From Niveibacterium microcysteis (GTDB taxonomy: Bacteria; Pseudomonadota; Gammaproteobacteria; Burkholderiales; Rhodocyclaceae): 64,000 bases of DNA. The position numbers were made by a program, and so were the translations under genes. Below the pieces are notes generated by a model, which was given only the letters and a program-made list of their open reading frames with translations, searched no databases and was not told the DNA's origin. Where the stretch lies: assembly GCF_017161445.1 (NCBI RefSeq), contig NZ_CP071060.1, positions 2,418,001 to 2,482,000 of the forward strand, given 5' to 3'. Shown piece by piece: positions 8,128 to 16,555 of this stretch (the first letter of the stretch is position 1; each line of letters starts with the position of its first letter).

Positions 8128-10131
8128 TCAATGAACAAGCAGCCTTCGCATCCAGTCGAGCAATGCGTTGGGCAAACGGTCCGCGTCTTGTAGCAGCGCA
8201 TATTGATGCGGACCGAAGATGTGCGGCAGATAGGCAGCCGCGTGACGGTCCACCGTCAAACAGAACGCGGATTGTCCGGCGCGCCGGATTTCCTGCACTG
8301 CCTGGCGCATGTCTTCAACCCCGTAACGCCCTTCGTAGTCATCGCAATCGTTCGGCTTACCGTCCGACAACAACACGAGCAGCTGATGACGCGCCGGCTG
8401 TTGCGCCAGCAGGCGGCTGGCGTGCCGTAGCGCGGCGCCAGCCCGTGTGTAGTGCTCAGGCTCAAGCCCTGCGATGCGCCGGGCGACCGGATCGCCATGG
8501 CGTTCGTCAAACCGCTTAACGGTGCGCACCGTGACTTGCTGCGGACCATGCCCGGAGAACGCGAGGATCGCATACGGGTCACCGCTCCCGTCCAACGCCA
8601 CTGACAGCACGAGCAGCGCTTCGCGTTCGACGTCGACGATGCGCCGCTGGCCTGCGACCCAGCTATCGGTCGACCCACTGACATCGACCAGCACCAGCAC
8701 CGCGCAATCACGCTGGGCGATACGGCTAGTGCGATAAAAGGCCTGCGCCACGCCAACACCTGCGCGCCGATCGGCGTAGGCCTCGATGCAGGCGTCGAGG
8801 TCGGGCTCGTCGCCATCCGCTTGCTTGCGCAACACGACGCGCGCCGCCCGCAGCATCTCGAAGCGCTGGCGCACCGCTGCAAGCAAGTTGGCTTGCGCCT
8901 TCAGGCAACGGGCTACCCATTCGGCGGACCCTGCTTGCGCCTCAGACTCCCAGACCGTAGCGCCAGGGTCCCGATAGGCCTGGAGGCGGTAGTCCCACTC
9001 CGGGTAGCGGATGCCGCCGCCCGCTGCAAAGGCTTGTGGCGGACCGGCGTATGCGGTCGGGGTCGGCGCATCGTCAGACAGCAGCACCTCATTGGAACGT
9101 TGTGCGCTGCGCACCAGGCGGGCCTGTTCCAGTTCGGACACCGAACCGGCATGCCCCTCGGCGGCGGAGTCGGTATCGCGATCGCCGGGGCGCTGCAGTC
9201 CCATCGGGTCTTCTGCGTGCTCATGCGGCTGCGAGGTCTGGATCATCCATGCGCCGGTTTTCGAATCCTCGTCGTCCGGCTGCGCTGCCCGGACGGTCGG
9301 CCGCCTGGCGAGGCGCGCGCTGCGCACCGGAGCACAGCCCTCCTCTTCCTTTGGCGCGGCCTTACCGGGCACATCCGAACTGCCCGGCTCATCGAGCGGC
9401 CAATCGCCGGTCCACCAGTCTTTGAGCAACGCGGCTGGATCATCTTCGGGCCACTCGGCCGCCAGCTGCCCCGCAGCGAGCGCGAGGGTTTCAACGGACA
9501 CCGCAGCAGGCGGCCGTTCCAGCGGTGCCATCAGGCGGTCGCGCAGCCAGCGCTCCAACGAGGCTCGTGCGGTAGGGAAGCGCTCCAGCGACGGCCGCCT
9601 TCGCAGCACCTCGGCACGCAACTGCGCCAGCGCGCGTTGCAGCCCAGGGAGCTTGGTTATCAGCGCTGCATCCGCCAGTACAGCCTCGAGCACCAGTGCG
9701 AAATCGCGTGCCAGCCCTCCCGCGGGCATTCCATCTGCCCATTCCCTGCGCAGCAGCACGCGCTGCGCTTGTTGCAGCGCCATCGCCCGATACAGTACCG
9801 GCGCATCGACGCTGCTCACCCCTGCCAGCGTGCGTGGCAACCAGATGGCATGTGCATCGGCGGAGGGCACCGTGTCTAGCTGATACGGCCCCTTCTCACG
9901 CGAGAAGAGACGCTTGAGTGCCGAAACGGGGATCGGCGCGCGCGCTACGCGCAGCGGCCACGCGCGCCCATGAACGGCGGATAGCAGAAGATCAAGCCGC
10001 GGTGCGAGCTCGAGTAGCGTGGCCGCGTGCTCGGTGCCAGTTACAGCGGCTCGGCGCCGCTTCAGTAGCGCCTGGGCATAGACCGTCGCATGCCGGGCTG
10101 CATCGACGATAACGTCTTCGGCTTCGGCCAC
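8128..10131 (-). CDS. norD: NorD, von Willebrand factor A protein for nitric oxide reductase maturation
   Basis: NorD is needed with NorQ to activate nitric oxide reductase, probably by helping insert the non-heme iron of NorB. The 667-residue protein has a variable helical N-terminal half, an acidic linker (about residues 245-370) and a C-terminal VWA domain. The metal-ion adhesion site is intact: DVSGS at about residues 483-487, a TRAGAALRH threonine and LLVLLSDGKPND. It is the last gene of the operon, 5 bases after norQ. The pairing with a MoxR ATPase is the standard chaperone arrangement. Confidence 0.93.
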   Translation of the reverse strand: MAEAEDVIVDAARHATVYAQALLKRRRAAVTGTEHAATLLELAPRLDLLLSAVHGRAWPLRVARAPIPVSALKRLFSREKGPYQLDTVPSADAHAIWLPRTLAGVSSVDAPVLYRAMALQQAQRVLLRREWADGMPAGGLARDFALVLEAVLADAALITKLPGLQRALAQLRAEVLRRRPSLERFPTARASLERWLRDRLMAPLERPPAAVSVETLALAAGQLAAEWPEDDPAALLKDWWTGDWPLDEPGSSDVPGKAAPKEEEGCAPVRSARLARRPTVRAAQPDDEDSKTGAWMIQTSQPHEHAEDPMGLQRPGDRDTDSAAEGHAGSVSELEQARLVRSAQRSNEVLLSDDAPTPTAYAGPPQAFAAGGGIRYPEWDYRLQAYRDPGATVWESEAQAGSAEWVARCLKAQANLLAAVRQRFEMLRAARVVLRKQADGDEPDLDACIEAYADRRAGVGVAQAFYRTSRIAQRDCAVLVLVDVSGSTDSWVAGQRRIVDVEREALLVLSVALDGSGDPYAILAFSGHGPQQVTVRTVKRFDERHGDPVARRIAGLEPEHYTRAGAALRHASRLLAQQPARHQLLVLLSDGKPNDCDDYEGRYGVEDMRQAVQEIRRAGQSAFCLTVDRHAAAYLPHIFGPHQYALLQDADRLPNALLDWMRRLLVH

Positions 10132-10136
10132 GGGCT

Positions 10137-10943
10137 TTACAAGAAGCTGGCGTCGACCAGATCCCGCATCGCACCGAGCAGCGCGGGGTCGTCCGACAGC
10201 GGGCGGACCAGCGCGGCCATGCAGGCCTCGGGCAACGCAATGCCGGCCCGGGCGAGGCGCGCCGCGGCGACCAGCAACCGGGTGCTGGGCACCTCGGTGA
10301 GCCCGCGGTCACCCAGTGCTCGCAGACGCTGCGCCAGCGCGACCAGCGCCACGGCGTCGGCGTGGCTGACGCCGCCCTCGCGGATCACGATGCGGGCCTC
10401 GAGCTCCGGCGCAGGAAAATCGAACTCGAGCGCGACAAAGCGCTGCCGAGTGCTGGGCTTCAAGTCCTTGAGCATCCGCTGGTAGCCCGGGTTGTACGAG
10501 ATCACCAGCATGAAGCCGGGGGGCGCGTGCAGGATTTCGCCAGTCTTGTCGATCGGCAGGCTGCGCCGGTGATCGGTCAGCGAGTGCAGCACCACAACGG
10601 TGTCCTGGCGCGCTTCGACGACTTCATCCAGATAGCAGATCGCGCCAGCGCGGACGGCGCGGCTCAGGGGGCCGTCGTGCCACACGGTGCCTTCATGGTG
10701 GATGAGGTAACGCCCAATAAGGTCGCTCGCCGACAGATCATCGTGGCAGGCCACGGTCATCAAAGGCCGGCCCAAGCGCCACGCCATGTGCTCGACAAAG
10801 CGTGTCTTGCCGCAACCGGTCGGGCCCTTGAGCATCACTGCCAACTGTTCAGCATGGCAACGCTCGAACACCTCGACCTCTCGCGCGACGGGCAGGTAGA
10901 ACGGCTCGTCTGCCTGGCCCGTCTCACGCTCGGTTTCAGCCAT
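10137..10943 (-). CDS. norQ: NorQ, MoxR-type AAA ATPase
   Basis: This is the ATPase partner of NorD in cNOR assembly, of the CbbQ/NirQ/NorQ group. The 268-residue protein has Walker A GPTGCGKT at residues 40-47, Walker B ICYLDEV at 102-108, a sensor-1 asparagine in LVISYNPGYQ and the family signature STRQRFVALEFDFP. It is cytoplasmic. The start lies 12 bases after norB and norD follows 5 bases later, so norCBQD form one transcript. Confidence 0.94.
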   Translation of the reverse strand: MAETERETGQADEPFYLPVAREVEVFERCHAEQLAVMLKGPTGCGKTRFVEHMAWRLGRPLMTVACHDDLSASDLIGRYLIHHEGTVWHDGPLSRAVRAGAICYLDEVVEARQDTVVVLHSLTDHRRSLPIDKTGEILHAPPGFMLVISYNPGYQRMLKDLKPSTRQRFVALEFDFPAPELEARIVIREGGVSHADAVALVALAQRLRALGDRGLTEVPSTRLLVAAARLARAGIALPEACMAALVRPLSDDPALLGAMRDLVDASFL

Positions 10944-10955
10944 TGCAGGGTGCCG

Positions 10956-12350
10956 TCATGCCGCCTTGGGCGACTGCCGCCCGCTGGCGACCGGCGCGCG
11001 TGATACCGGGCCGGACTCGTCTGCGCCGATGAGATCGAAGCTCGGACGGAAACGGAAGAAGTCCCAGATGAAGAGCGCCACGCCGGTCGAGAACACGCTC
11101 GCGGTGGCCAGCAGCATCAGGAAGTGCACCTGGATCTTGAGCTGCGCATCGAGATAACCCATGCCGAGGATTCGCTCCAGGTAGACCTGCCCGATGCCCG
11201 CCGTTGCGAACGACAAAGTCATACCGAACATGCCTGCGATCTGAAGCCAGAACGCCCAATATCCCACCGCTGTACCTTCTTCACGGCGCCCCGGGGTCAA
11301 TGCGGGCAGCGCGTAGGTAATCATGGCCATCACGATCATCGCGTAGGCGCCATAGAACGCGGCGTGGCCGTGCATGGCGGTGATCAAGGTACCGTGCGTC
11401 CATTTATTGACGCCGGGCCAGGTATGGGCCAACCCCAGCAAGCCGGCACCGAACAAGGTGAACACCGCGCTGCCGATCGTCCAGTGGAGCGCCAAGGTAT
11501 TCGGATGTGCAAGCCCGGAGCGCCGCATCGCGGTGTAGGCGTACATCGCCATGCCGATCAGGGCTAGCGGTTCGAGCGCGCTGAACAGGCCGCCGATCGG
11601 GAGCCAGTACGACGGCACACCGACCCAGTAGTAGTGGTGGGCAGTCCCCATGATGCCGGCGATGAAGACCAGCCCGACGATCACGTAAAGCCACTTCTCC
11701 ATCACCTCGCGGTCAGCGCCCGAGAGGCGGATCAGCAGATAGGCCAGAAAGCCGCCCTGGATCATCTCCCACACGCCCTCCACCCACAGGTGGATGGTCC
11801 ACCAACGGTAGTAAATGGAGATAACGTAGTTGTTGAAGCTCAACAGCGAAGGCAGGTACAGCACCGCCGCCAGCGCGAGCCCCAGCAGCAGGACACCCTC
11901 ACTGGTGGCCAGCCGGCCGGCCTTTCGGATCGTCATCAGGATGTTGTAGAGGAACATCAGCATGACCAGGACAATGATCAGCTTCGACACCAGGGGCTGT
12001 TCCAGCAGCTTGTTGCCGGTGCCATAGCGGAACAGGTATCCGACGATGGTGCCAACGCCCATGGCGGACCACAGGCCCAGTTGCCAGTAGGCCAGCCTCA
12101 CGCTGTAAAGCTCGGTGCGTGATTCGTCGGGCACCATCCAGTAGGTTGCACCCATGAAACCGGTCAGCACCCACACCACCAGCAGGTTGGTGTGGATCAT
12201 CTTGGTCACATCAAAAGGCAGGATGTACAGCAGGGGGTCCGGCCCCAGGTACTTGGCAGCGGATAGCACGCCAAACACGAGTTGCAGGCCAAACAGGGCC
12301 ATTGCGACCGCGAAGTACCAGTAGGCGACCGATTGGGAACGGTATCTCAT
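10956..12350 (-). CDS. norB: Nitric oxide reductase subunit B
   Basis: NorB is the catalytic subunit that reduces two NO to N2O at a heme b3/non-heme iron centre. It is an integral membrane protein of the heme-copper oxidase superfamily. The 464 residues form about 12 hydrophobic segments. It contains HLWVEGVWEMIQGG (heme/iron ligands and the conserved Glu), GTAHHYYWVGVPSYW with two adjacent His, and HGHAAFYGAYA with further metal ligands. The length and absence of an N-terminal quinol-oxidase extension make it the cytochrome-c dependent form, consistent with norC 27 bases upstream. Confidence 0.96.
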   Translation of the reverse strand: MRYRSQSVAYWYFAVAMALFGLQLVFGVLSAAKYLGPDPLLYILPFDVTKMIHTNLLVVWVLTGFMGATYWMVPDESRTELYSVRLAYWQLGLWSAMGVGTIVGYLFRYGTGNKLLEQPLVSKLIIVLVMLMFLYNILMTIRKAGRLATSEGVLLLGLALAAVLYLPSLLSFNNYVISIYYRWWTIHLWVEGVWEMIQGGFLAYLLIRLSGADREVMEKWLYVIVGLVFIAGIMGTAHHYYWVGVPSYWLPIGGLFSALEPLALIGMAMYAYTAMRRSGLAHPNTLALHWTIGSAVFTLFGAGLLGLAHTWPGVNKWTHGTLITAMHGHAAFYGAYAMIVMAMITYALPALTPGRREEGTAVGYWAFWLQIAGMFGMTLSFATAGIGQVYLERILGMGYLDAQLKIQVHFLMLLATASVFSTGVALFIWDFFRFRPSFDLIGADESGPVSRAPVASGRQSPKAA

Positions 12351-12377
12351 CGAGTCTCTCTCCTTGTATCCGGCGGG

Positions 12378-13226
12378 CTATTTCAACGTGGCCAGATAGG
12401 CCACGAGCTGGTCGATCTGTTCAGGTTTCAGCGACGAGGCATAGGTCGAAGGCATGAAACTCTGTCCGTTCGACGAGTACATGGTGCCCGGCACGATGTA
12501 GGCGCTTGGGTGTTCTATCGACTCACGAATATAGGAAGGCACGTCCTTGGCACGGCCCTTGTAGTCCGCCGTCGCGATTCGCTGTTGAGCGCGGGTGGCG
12601 ATGCCACCGAGTGAAGGCCCTGCCATATTCACGCCAGGCGTCACCGAATGGCATACGGCGCATGGCGGAGTCACCGCGCTGAACAGCGCCTGCCCAGAGG
12701 CGATGGGATCCTGTGCAGACGCCGCTGAACGGTCAGCGGTCGGCGTAGCAACGCCAGACTCGCGTTTGGCGGCCTGATCGGCGCCCGGAAGCGCGTTTCC
12801 GACGACGAGGATCGGGCGCGGCGGCCAGTCTTGGTTATCAACCTTGCTGACCCAGTCGAGGAAGGCAATCACGTCCGTGATTTCGCTCTCCGACAGATTC
12901 TGGGTGGGCATGAGGCGGCGGCTGCGTTTCTCGTCATAGAAGCGCGCCGGATCCCGCAGATAGGCCTGAAGGTAGGCAGCGCCACGGTGCTGCGTGATCT
13001 TGGTCAGATCCGGTGCGTAGTAAGCGCCCTCGCCAAACAGCGTGTGGCAGTTGATGCAGTTGTACTTGTGCCAGACATCCTTGCCGTGTGCCACGGCTGG
13101 CGTAATGTTTTCGGCATGGGTCAGGGTGCCGAACTGGCGGTGACTGTCGATCGTCAGCCCAAGGAAAGCGAGGGCCGAGAGGGCTGTGGCCCCGATTGCG
13201 AAAAGGCGGCTTTGACGTTTGTTCAT
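12378..13226 (-). CDS. norC: NorC fused to a second cytochrome c domain
   Basis: This is the electron-entry subunit of nitric oxide reductase. Residues 1-28 contain the membrane anchor (LFAIGATALSALAFLGL). The classical NorC periplasmic domain follows, with heme site CINCH (57-61) and axial Met106 in LMPTQNLSESE. Standard NorC ends near residue 150. Here a Pro/Ala/Ser linker (about 135-175) leads to an extra domain with CAVCH (189-193) and probable axial Met258 in SFMPSTY, ending at residue 282. The start is MNKRQSRLF; longer in-frame frames have no ribosome site. It is 7 bases downstream of a small membrane-peptide gene. Confidence 0.93.
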   Translation of the reverse strand: MNKRQSRLFAIGATALSALAFLGLTIDSHRQFGTLTHAENITPAVAHGKDVWHKYNCINCHTLFGEGAYYAPDLTKITQHRGAAYLQAYLRDPARFYDEKRSRRLMPTQNLSESEITDVIAFLDWVSKVDNQDWPPRPILVVGNALPGADQAAKRESGVATPTADRSAASAQDPIASGQALFSAVTPPCAVCHSVTPGVNMAGPSLGGIATRAQQRIATADYKGRAKDVPSYIRESIEHPSAYIVPGTMYSSNGQSFMPSTYASSLKPEQIDQLVAYLATLK

Positions 13227-13233
13227 GGATGCA

Positions 13234-13359
13234 TCACACGCCGATGCCCGACCAATGCACGATCGACATGTAGCCGGCATACGCCAGCGCCACGACCAGA
13301 ACCGCGATGACAATCAGAGCCAGGGTCTTCAATGACCCGTACACCAATGAGGTATGCAT
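13234..13359 (-). CDS. 41-residue single-pass membrane protein upstream of norC
   Basis: This small open frame is easily missed. It encodes 41 residues: MHTSLVYGSLKTL, one hydrophobic helix (ALIVIAVLVVALAYAGYM) and a short tail SIVHWSGIGV. The ribosome site AGAGAGG lies 8 bases before ATG 13359. The stop lies 7 bases before norC, so it is the first gene of the nor operon. I do not recognise a named family. By position and topology it may be a small accessory subunit or assembly factor of the NO reductase; that is inference. Confidence 0.7.
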   Translation of the reverse strand: MHTSLVYGSLKTLALIVIAVLVVALAYAGYMSIVHWSGIGV

Positions 13360-13441
13360 AGATCAGCCTCTCTGGGCATCGTGAGTGGGCGGTGGCATGG
13401 AAGGCACAAGAAGCGCAAATCCTTCGTGCAACCCAGAACAA

Positions 13442-13774
13442 CTACCGGTGATCGAGCAGCAACGTGACAAGCACTGAGCCATCCTCAACGCCTTTAAGCG
13501 CATGAGGTTCGCCCCCCTCCAGACAGATCAGGTCGCCCTGGCGCATGATCCGGCTGCTACCCGCAGCCGTAAACTCAACGATCCCCTCCAGGCACTGAAC
13601 GGTGAGTTCCCCTGGCACCCGATGCTCAGGAATCACCTTTCCGGCAACCAGAAAGAGGCGGAAGACTTCAAGGCCCTTTGATTTGTAGAGCGCCTTGCTG
13701 AGTGCGCCTTCGATCTTGCCTTGGCGAGGGCGAATGTCGATCAGTTCGCCCGGTGATGCGTGGTGGATCGCCAT
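13442..13774 (-). CDS. Small cupin-domain protein
   Basis: This 110-residue protein is a single cupin barrel. It contains PEHRVPGELTVQCLEGIVEF (cupin motif 1, with one His and Glu) and a second motif GDLICLEGGEPHALKGVED with a His. The likely function is metal or small-ligand binding; no specific enzyme can be named. It is co-directional with the nor operon, 82 bases upstream of the small membrane protein gene, and downstream of the MarR gene. Small cupins next to nitrosative-stress genes are common, so a role in NO or redox sensing is possible but unproven. Confidence 0.8.
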   Translation of the reverse strand: MAIHHASPGELIDIRPRQGKIEGALSKALYKSKGLEVFRLFLVAGKVIPEHRVPGELTVQCLEGIVEFTAAGSSRIMRQGDLICLEGGEPHALKGVEDGSVLVTLLLDHR

Positions 13775-13831
13775 GAACGCTCCGTGAACAATGGGCCAAC
13801 TTCCCTGAGCGCTGCGAGCGATCGCTCTGCT

Positions 13832-14287
13832 TCAATCGTGCTTGGCAGCAAGCTCATTCAGCAGGGCTGCCAGATTGGGTCCGATCCTGTGAAGTTCATC
13901 GAGGTGAGCCGCTGACAGGTCAACGAGAATGCGCTCCGCTTTCGCAGTCAGTCTCAGACGGACCTTTCGCGCATCCTCGACGTCAGGCTCCCGTACAAGC
14001 AAATCCATCTTTTCCAATCGATCGACCAGCTCTACTGCGGTGTGATGCCGAACGCATGAATGTTCTGCAAGCTCACCAATACTCATTGGCACGTCGCCCG
14101 GCTTACCCTTGATCGACAACAGCGCTTGATGTTGTTGAGGTGTCAAGCCCGCATCGCAGGCGGCCGAACTGCTGAACTCCAGGAAACGACGCAGCGCCAG
14201 ACGAAACGCAGCCAAGCGTTCGTAGTCCGCCGAGGTGACCGACTTCTCGGGAAGCCGGCCCAATGCGTTCTTCGTCCTCGCCATCAT
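13832..14287 (-). CDS. MarR-family transcriptional regulator
   Basis: This 151-residue regulator has the MarR winged-helix core: LTPQQHQALLSIKG (helix 2), SIGELAEHSCVRHHTAVELVDRLEKMDL (recognition helix) and the wing VREPDVEDARKVRLRLTAKAE with the conserved D-x-R. MMARTK at 14287/14284 gives the usual family length; in-frame upstream starts lack a ribosome site. A perfect palindrome at 14405-14425 upstream is a likely operator. It may regulate itself and the cupin or nor genes downstream. The ligand is unknown. Confidence 0.88.
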   Translation of the reverse strand: MMARTKNALGRLPEKSVTSADYERLAAFRLALRRFLEFSSSAACDAGLTPQQHQALLSIKGKPGDVPMSIGELAEHSCVRHHTAVELVDRLEKMDLLVREPDVEDARKVRLRLTAKAERILVDLSAAHLDELHRIGPNLAALLNELAAKHD

Positions 14288-14404
14288 TGAAGTTGAACCC
14301 TGCCCTGGACATCGTCCGTACGCGATACGCTCGAACCACCCGCAACCAACGCGCTGCTCTCTAATCCGCATGTACAGCAATCGCTTCAGTTGAAGCGTAG
14401 TTCA

Positions 14405-14425
14405 ATATATCGCCCTACGATATAT
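14405..14425. promoter_or_regulatory. Candidate MarR operator palindrome
   Basis: Perfect 8-base arms ATATATCG and CGATATAT flank a 5-base spacer in a locally AT-rich patch of otherwise GC-rich DNA. It lies 118 bases upstream of the MarR start. MarR dimers bind such dyads and often autoregulate. The AT-rich arms may also overlap a -10 region. Confidence 0.5.
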
Positions 14426-14911
14426 TTAATTTGTGCCGAGGCCGTGGCGGTGTAGTCCGAGCTGCGGGATCAGAAACCAACGTTGAGTACACGAACGTCG
14501 TACAGGGCGCGCAGCGCATGTTCGCCGCATTCGCGTACTCATTCGCGCAGAAGTCCTCCACGCGTTTCGAGCCGGATCCCCAACGAATCGCTTCGTCGAT
14601 GTCGCGTTGTGGCAGCGCCGAAGCAGCTGCTTTGGCTAACGATCGCTGGCGCCGACCCTACCGTCCGGGAAGTTGTCCAAACGCCCAAAGGGACCGCGCA
14701 GGTTTGGTTGCGATGAGCGGGCCACCGGGGCTGCGCTCGCATGTGCCTTCTTCGGTTACCGAGTTTCAACACAAGGGAAAGACAGGTACTGCGTTTTGCC
14801 CAGCCGATATTCGTTCGCCCTGCCTGCAGCAAGGTAAGAAGTGGTTCGCGCGGTCGCTTCGTGACTGAGGGCAGGCCAAGCACAAGCTCGGTCACCTTGA
14901 GCGCGAGTAAA
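14426..14911. other. Intergenic region between marR operator and hypothetical gene
   Basis: These 486 bases contain only short open frames with skewed composition and no start signals. I see no tRNA or repeat. It probably holds the promoter for the gene at 14912. Confidence 0.4.
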
Positions 14912-15331
14912 ATGCGCACCATGCCCTACTTGCACACTTGGGAGCAGCACGGTTTGCTGCGCGAATTTGCCGGTCATGTGACTAGCGCAGAGATTGCTCG
15001 CGCAGTCATCGAGAGTCATGAGGCACCGGCGTTTGACGAATACCGCTATGTGATCAACGACTTCCGGGCTACACGTTCAATCGAACTGGACGCCGAGGTC
15101 ATGGACGAAGTCGCGGCGATGGACCGTGCTGCGTTTCTGACCAATCCGCGTGTACGCGTGGCGGTCGTACAGGGGCCGCAGGCCGTGATGGACACGGTTG
15201 CCGCCTACTCGGCATCGCACCTCAGCCCCTACCCTTTGCAGGTCTTTCAAGACATGGAATCGGCGCGTCGCTGGGCCTGCGCGCCGCTCGTCACCACCGC
15301 GCAGAGCGCGGGCACGCATCGGGATAAGTGA
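14912..15331 (+). CDS. Hypothetical protein, possible STAS-like fold
   Basis: This 139-residue soluble protein has no signal peptide or membrane segment. It alternates strands and helices (YRYVINDFRAT, RVRVAVVQGPQAVM, PLQVFQDMESARRWA) in a manner seen in STAS/SpoIIAA-like proteins of the same length. No catalytic motif is evident. ATG 14912 or ATG 14921 could be the start. No operon partner is present. The fold assignment is tentative. Confidence 0.65.
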   Translation: MRTMPYLHTWEQHGLLREFAGHVTSAEIARAVIESHEAPAFDEYRYVINDFRATRSIELDAEVMDEVAAMDRAAFLTNPRVRVAVVQGPQAVMDTVAAYSASHLSPYPLQVFQDMESARRWACAPLVTTAQSAGTHRDK

Positions 15332-15447
15332 ATCGCCCCACCCTCCCCTGGCCATGCTTTACGACCTGCCACTTGGCCTGACGAACTCCCCCGCATCTGG
15401 CGCCTCAGGCGAAATTCAAGGTCCGCGGAATCGCGTCACACATCGTC

Positions 15448-15690
15448 GTTGAACGCCGAGATCCGCTCGACCCGGAACGTACTCTGCAAGGACTTCAGCT
15501 CCGACGAGCAACACGTCTGGTCTCCCTGTCCCGCGAACATCAACCGGCCTTGCAGGTCGTGTCGCTCCTGCGTCACGCGCACTAAACGGATACCGTCGCA
15601 CGTGCGGTTGCGGCAGCGTTGGCGCTCAAGCCCTCATTGATGACGCACTTCAAGGTCGAGGAAACAGAGCTGAAGCAAGAAGACGGCTAG
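15448..15690 (+). pseudogene. Probable remnant of a hemerythrin-domain gene
   Basis: One frame reads LVSLSREHQPALQVVSLLRHAH, a TAA stop at 15583-15585, then a continuation including MTHFKVEETEL before TAG at 15688. The first piece matches the first helix of bacterial hemerythrin-like proteins (SREHxxAL), and HFxxEE is their later iron-ligand motif. There is no start codon in frame, and an internal stop breaks the gene. It lies near the nor cluster, where di-iron NO/O2-binding proteins would fit. The match is by eye and short. Confidence 0.35.
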
Positions 15691-15940
15691 ATCTCAGGCT
15701 GGCGTTCCAGCCAGAACGGCTGCACGACCGGGCCGATGGTTCGGCGGCAGTTCTTCGGTTGAGCGCACAATCTCGACGTGCTGTGCCGATCGGGCAAGTT
15801 AGTTGTCGAATACACAGGGGAGAATTCGAGAGCAAGGTCCCGCTCCGAGGGCCATAGATCTCTCGTTACGCGGAGTACGCCGCCTGGGGTGAGTGGTCTC
15901 ACCGTCCCGGGCTGGCACCCACCGGAGAGGTGTGGCAACA
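15691..15940 (+). other. Leader region of the HD-GYP gene
   Basis: No gene is seen between the hemerythrin-like remnant and the HD-domain gene. A good ribosome site, GGAGAGG at 15924-15930, serves the ATG at 15941. Confidence 0.4.
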
Positions 15941-16555
15941 ATGACGGAAGATCAATTCGCGGCGACGGTCCTCGCCGGCAAAGGTCTGGTGGCGGCGATG
16001 CGCGCACGAGACCACACGACCGTTTGGCATCAGGATCGGGTTGCCTTGCTTGCCGAGCACCTTGCGCGTCAACTCGGTGTATCGGACGCCGAGGCCCGTC
16101 AAGCGCGGAGCGCAGGCCTGCACCACGACATCGGCAAGATCGCCATCTCCGACGCAACACTGTTCAAGCAAGGCCCCTTGACCCAGGCCGAATGGCTCGA
16201 AATGCAGGCGCACGCAGAGATTGGCGAGCGCATTCTTCGCGCGACCGAGAACCCCTTGCTTTGCTCAATTGCCGGCTACGTCCGCCATCACCACGAACGG
16301 TTTGACGGAACGGGCTATCCGGACGGTTTGCAGGGCAGCGAGATCCCTCTCATCGCGCAGATCGTATCGATCGCCGATGCCTACGACGCGATGGCCGCGG
16401 TGCGCGCCTACCGCCCGCCCCGGCCGCATCGCGCGATCATCGCCATCCTTACCAGTGAAGTTGGCCAGAAGTGGGACGGCGCCATGTTCGACGCCCTGGT
16501 GCGCTTGTTCGAAGTCGATTCGGAAATCGTCAGCGCGTATCTGGCCAAGGACTAA
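15941..16555 (+). CDS. HD-GYP domain protein, probable cyclic-di-GMP phosphodiesterase
   Basis: This 204-residue protein is essentially one HD domain. It has H-D in AGLHHDIGKIAI, a later HAEIGERIL, the HHHERFDGTGYPDGL motif (the GYP signature) and IADAYDAM. These residues bind the metal centre of HD-GYP enzymes, which hydrolyse c-di-GMP. It lacks an attached receiver or sensor domain, so it would act alone or with a partner. ATG 15941 has the ribosome site GGAGAGG 10 bases upstream. It sits alone, 405 bases before the ABC-F gene. Confidence 0.88.
   Translation: MTEDQFAATVLAGKGLVAAMRARDHTTVWHQDRVALLAEHLARQLGVSDAEARQARSAGLHHDIGKIAISDATLFKQGPLTQAEWLEMQAHAEIGERILRATENPLLCSIAGYVRHHHERFDGTGYPDGLQGSEIPLIAQIVSIADAYDAMAAVRAYRPPRPHRAIIAILTSEVGQKWDGAMFDALVRLFEVDSEIVSAYLAKD

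Noticed and set aside
7776..8201. 141-codon minus-strand frame between norD and allA
   Set aside because: No ribosome site, odd composition, overlaps the norD 3' end, and no recognisable domain.
8821..9879. Plus-strand frame of 352 codons within norD
   Set aside because: Shadow of the norD coding frame; no family signature.
13360..13441. FNR/NNR-type box (TTGAT-N4-ATCAA) expected ahead of the nor operon
   Set aside because: Neither a full site nor a clear half-site pair is visible between the cupin gene and the small membrane gene.
14431..14868. 145-codon plus-strand frame upstream of the hypothetical gene
   Set aside because: No ribosome site, arginine- and serine-rich, and not conserved-looking. 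It also overlaps the likely promoter of the gene at 14912.
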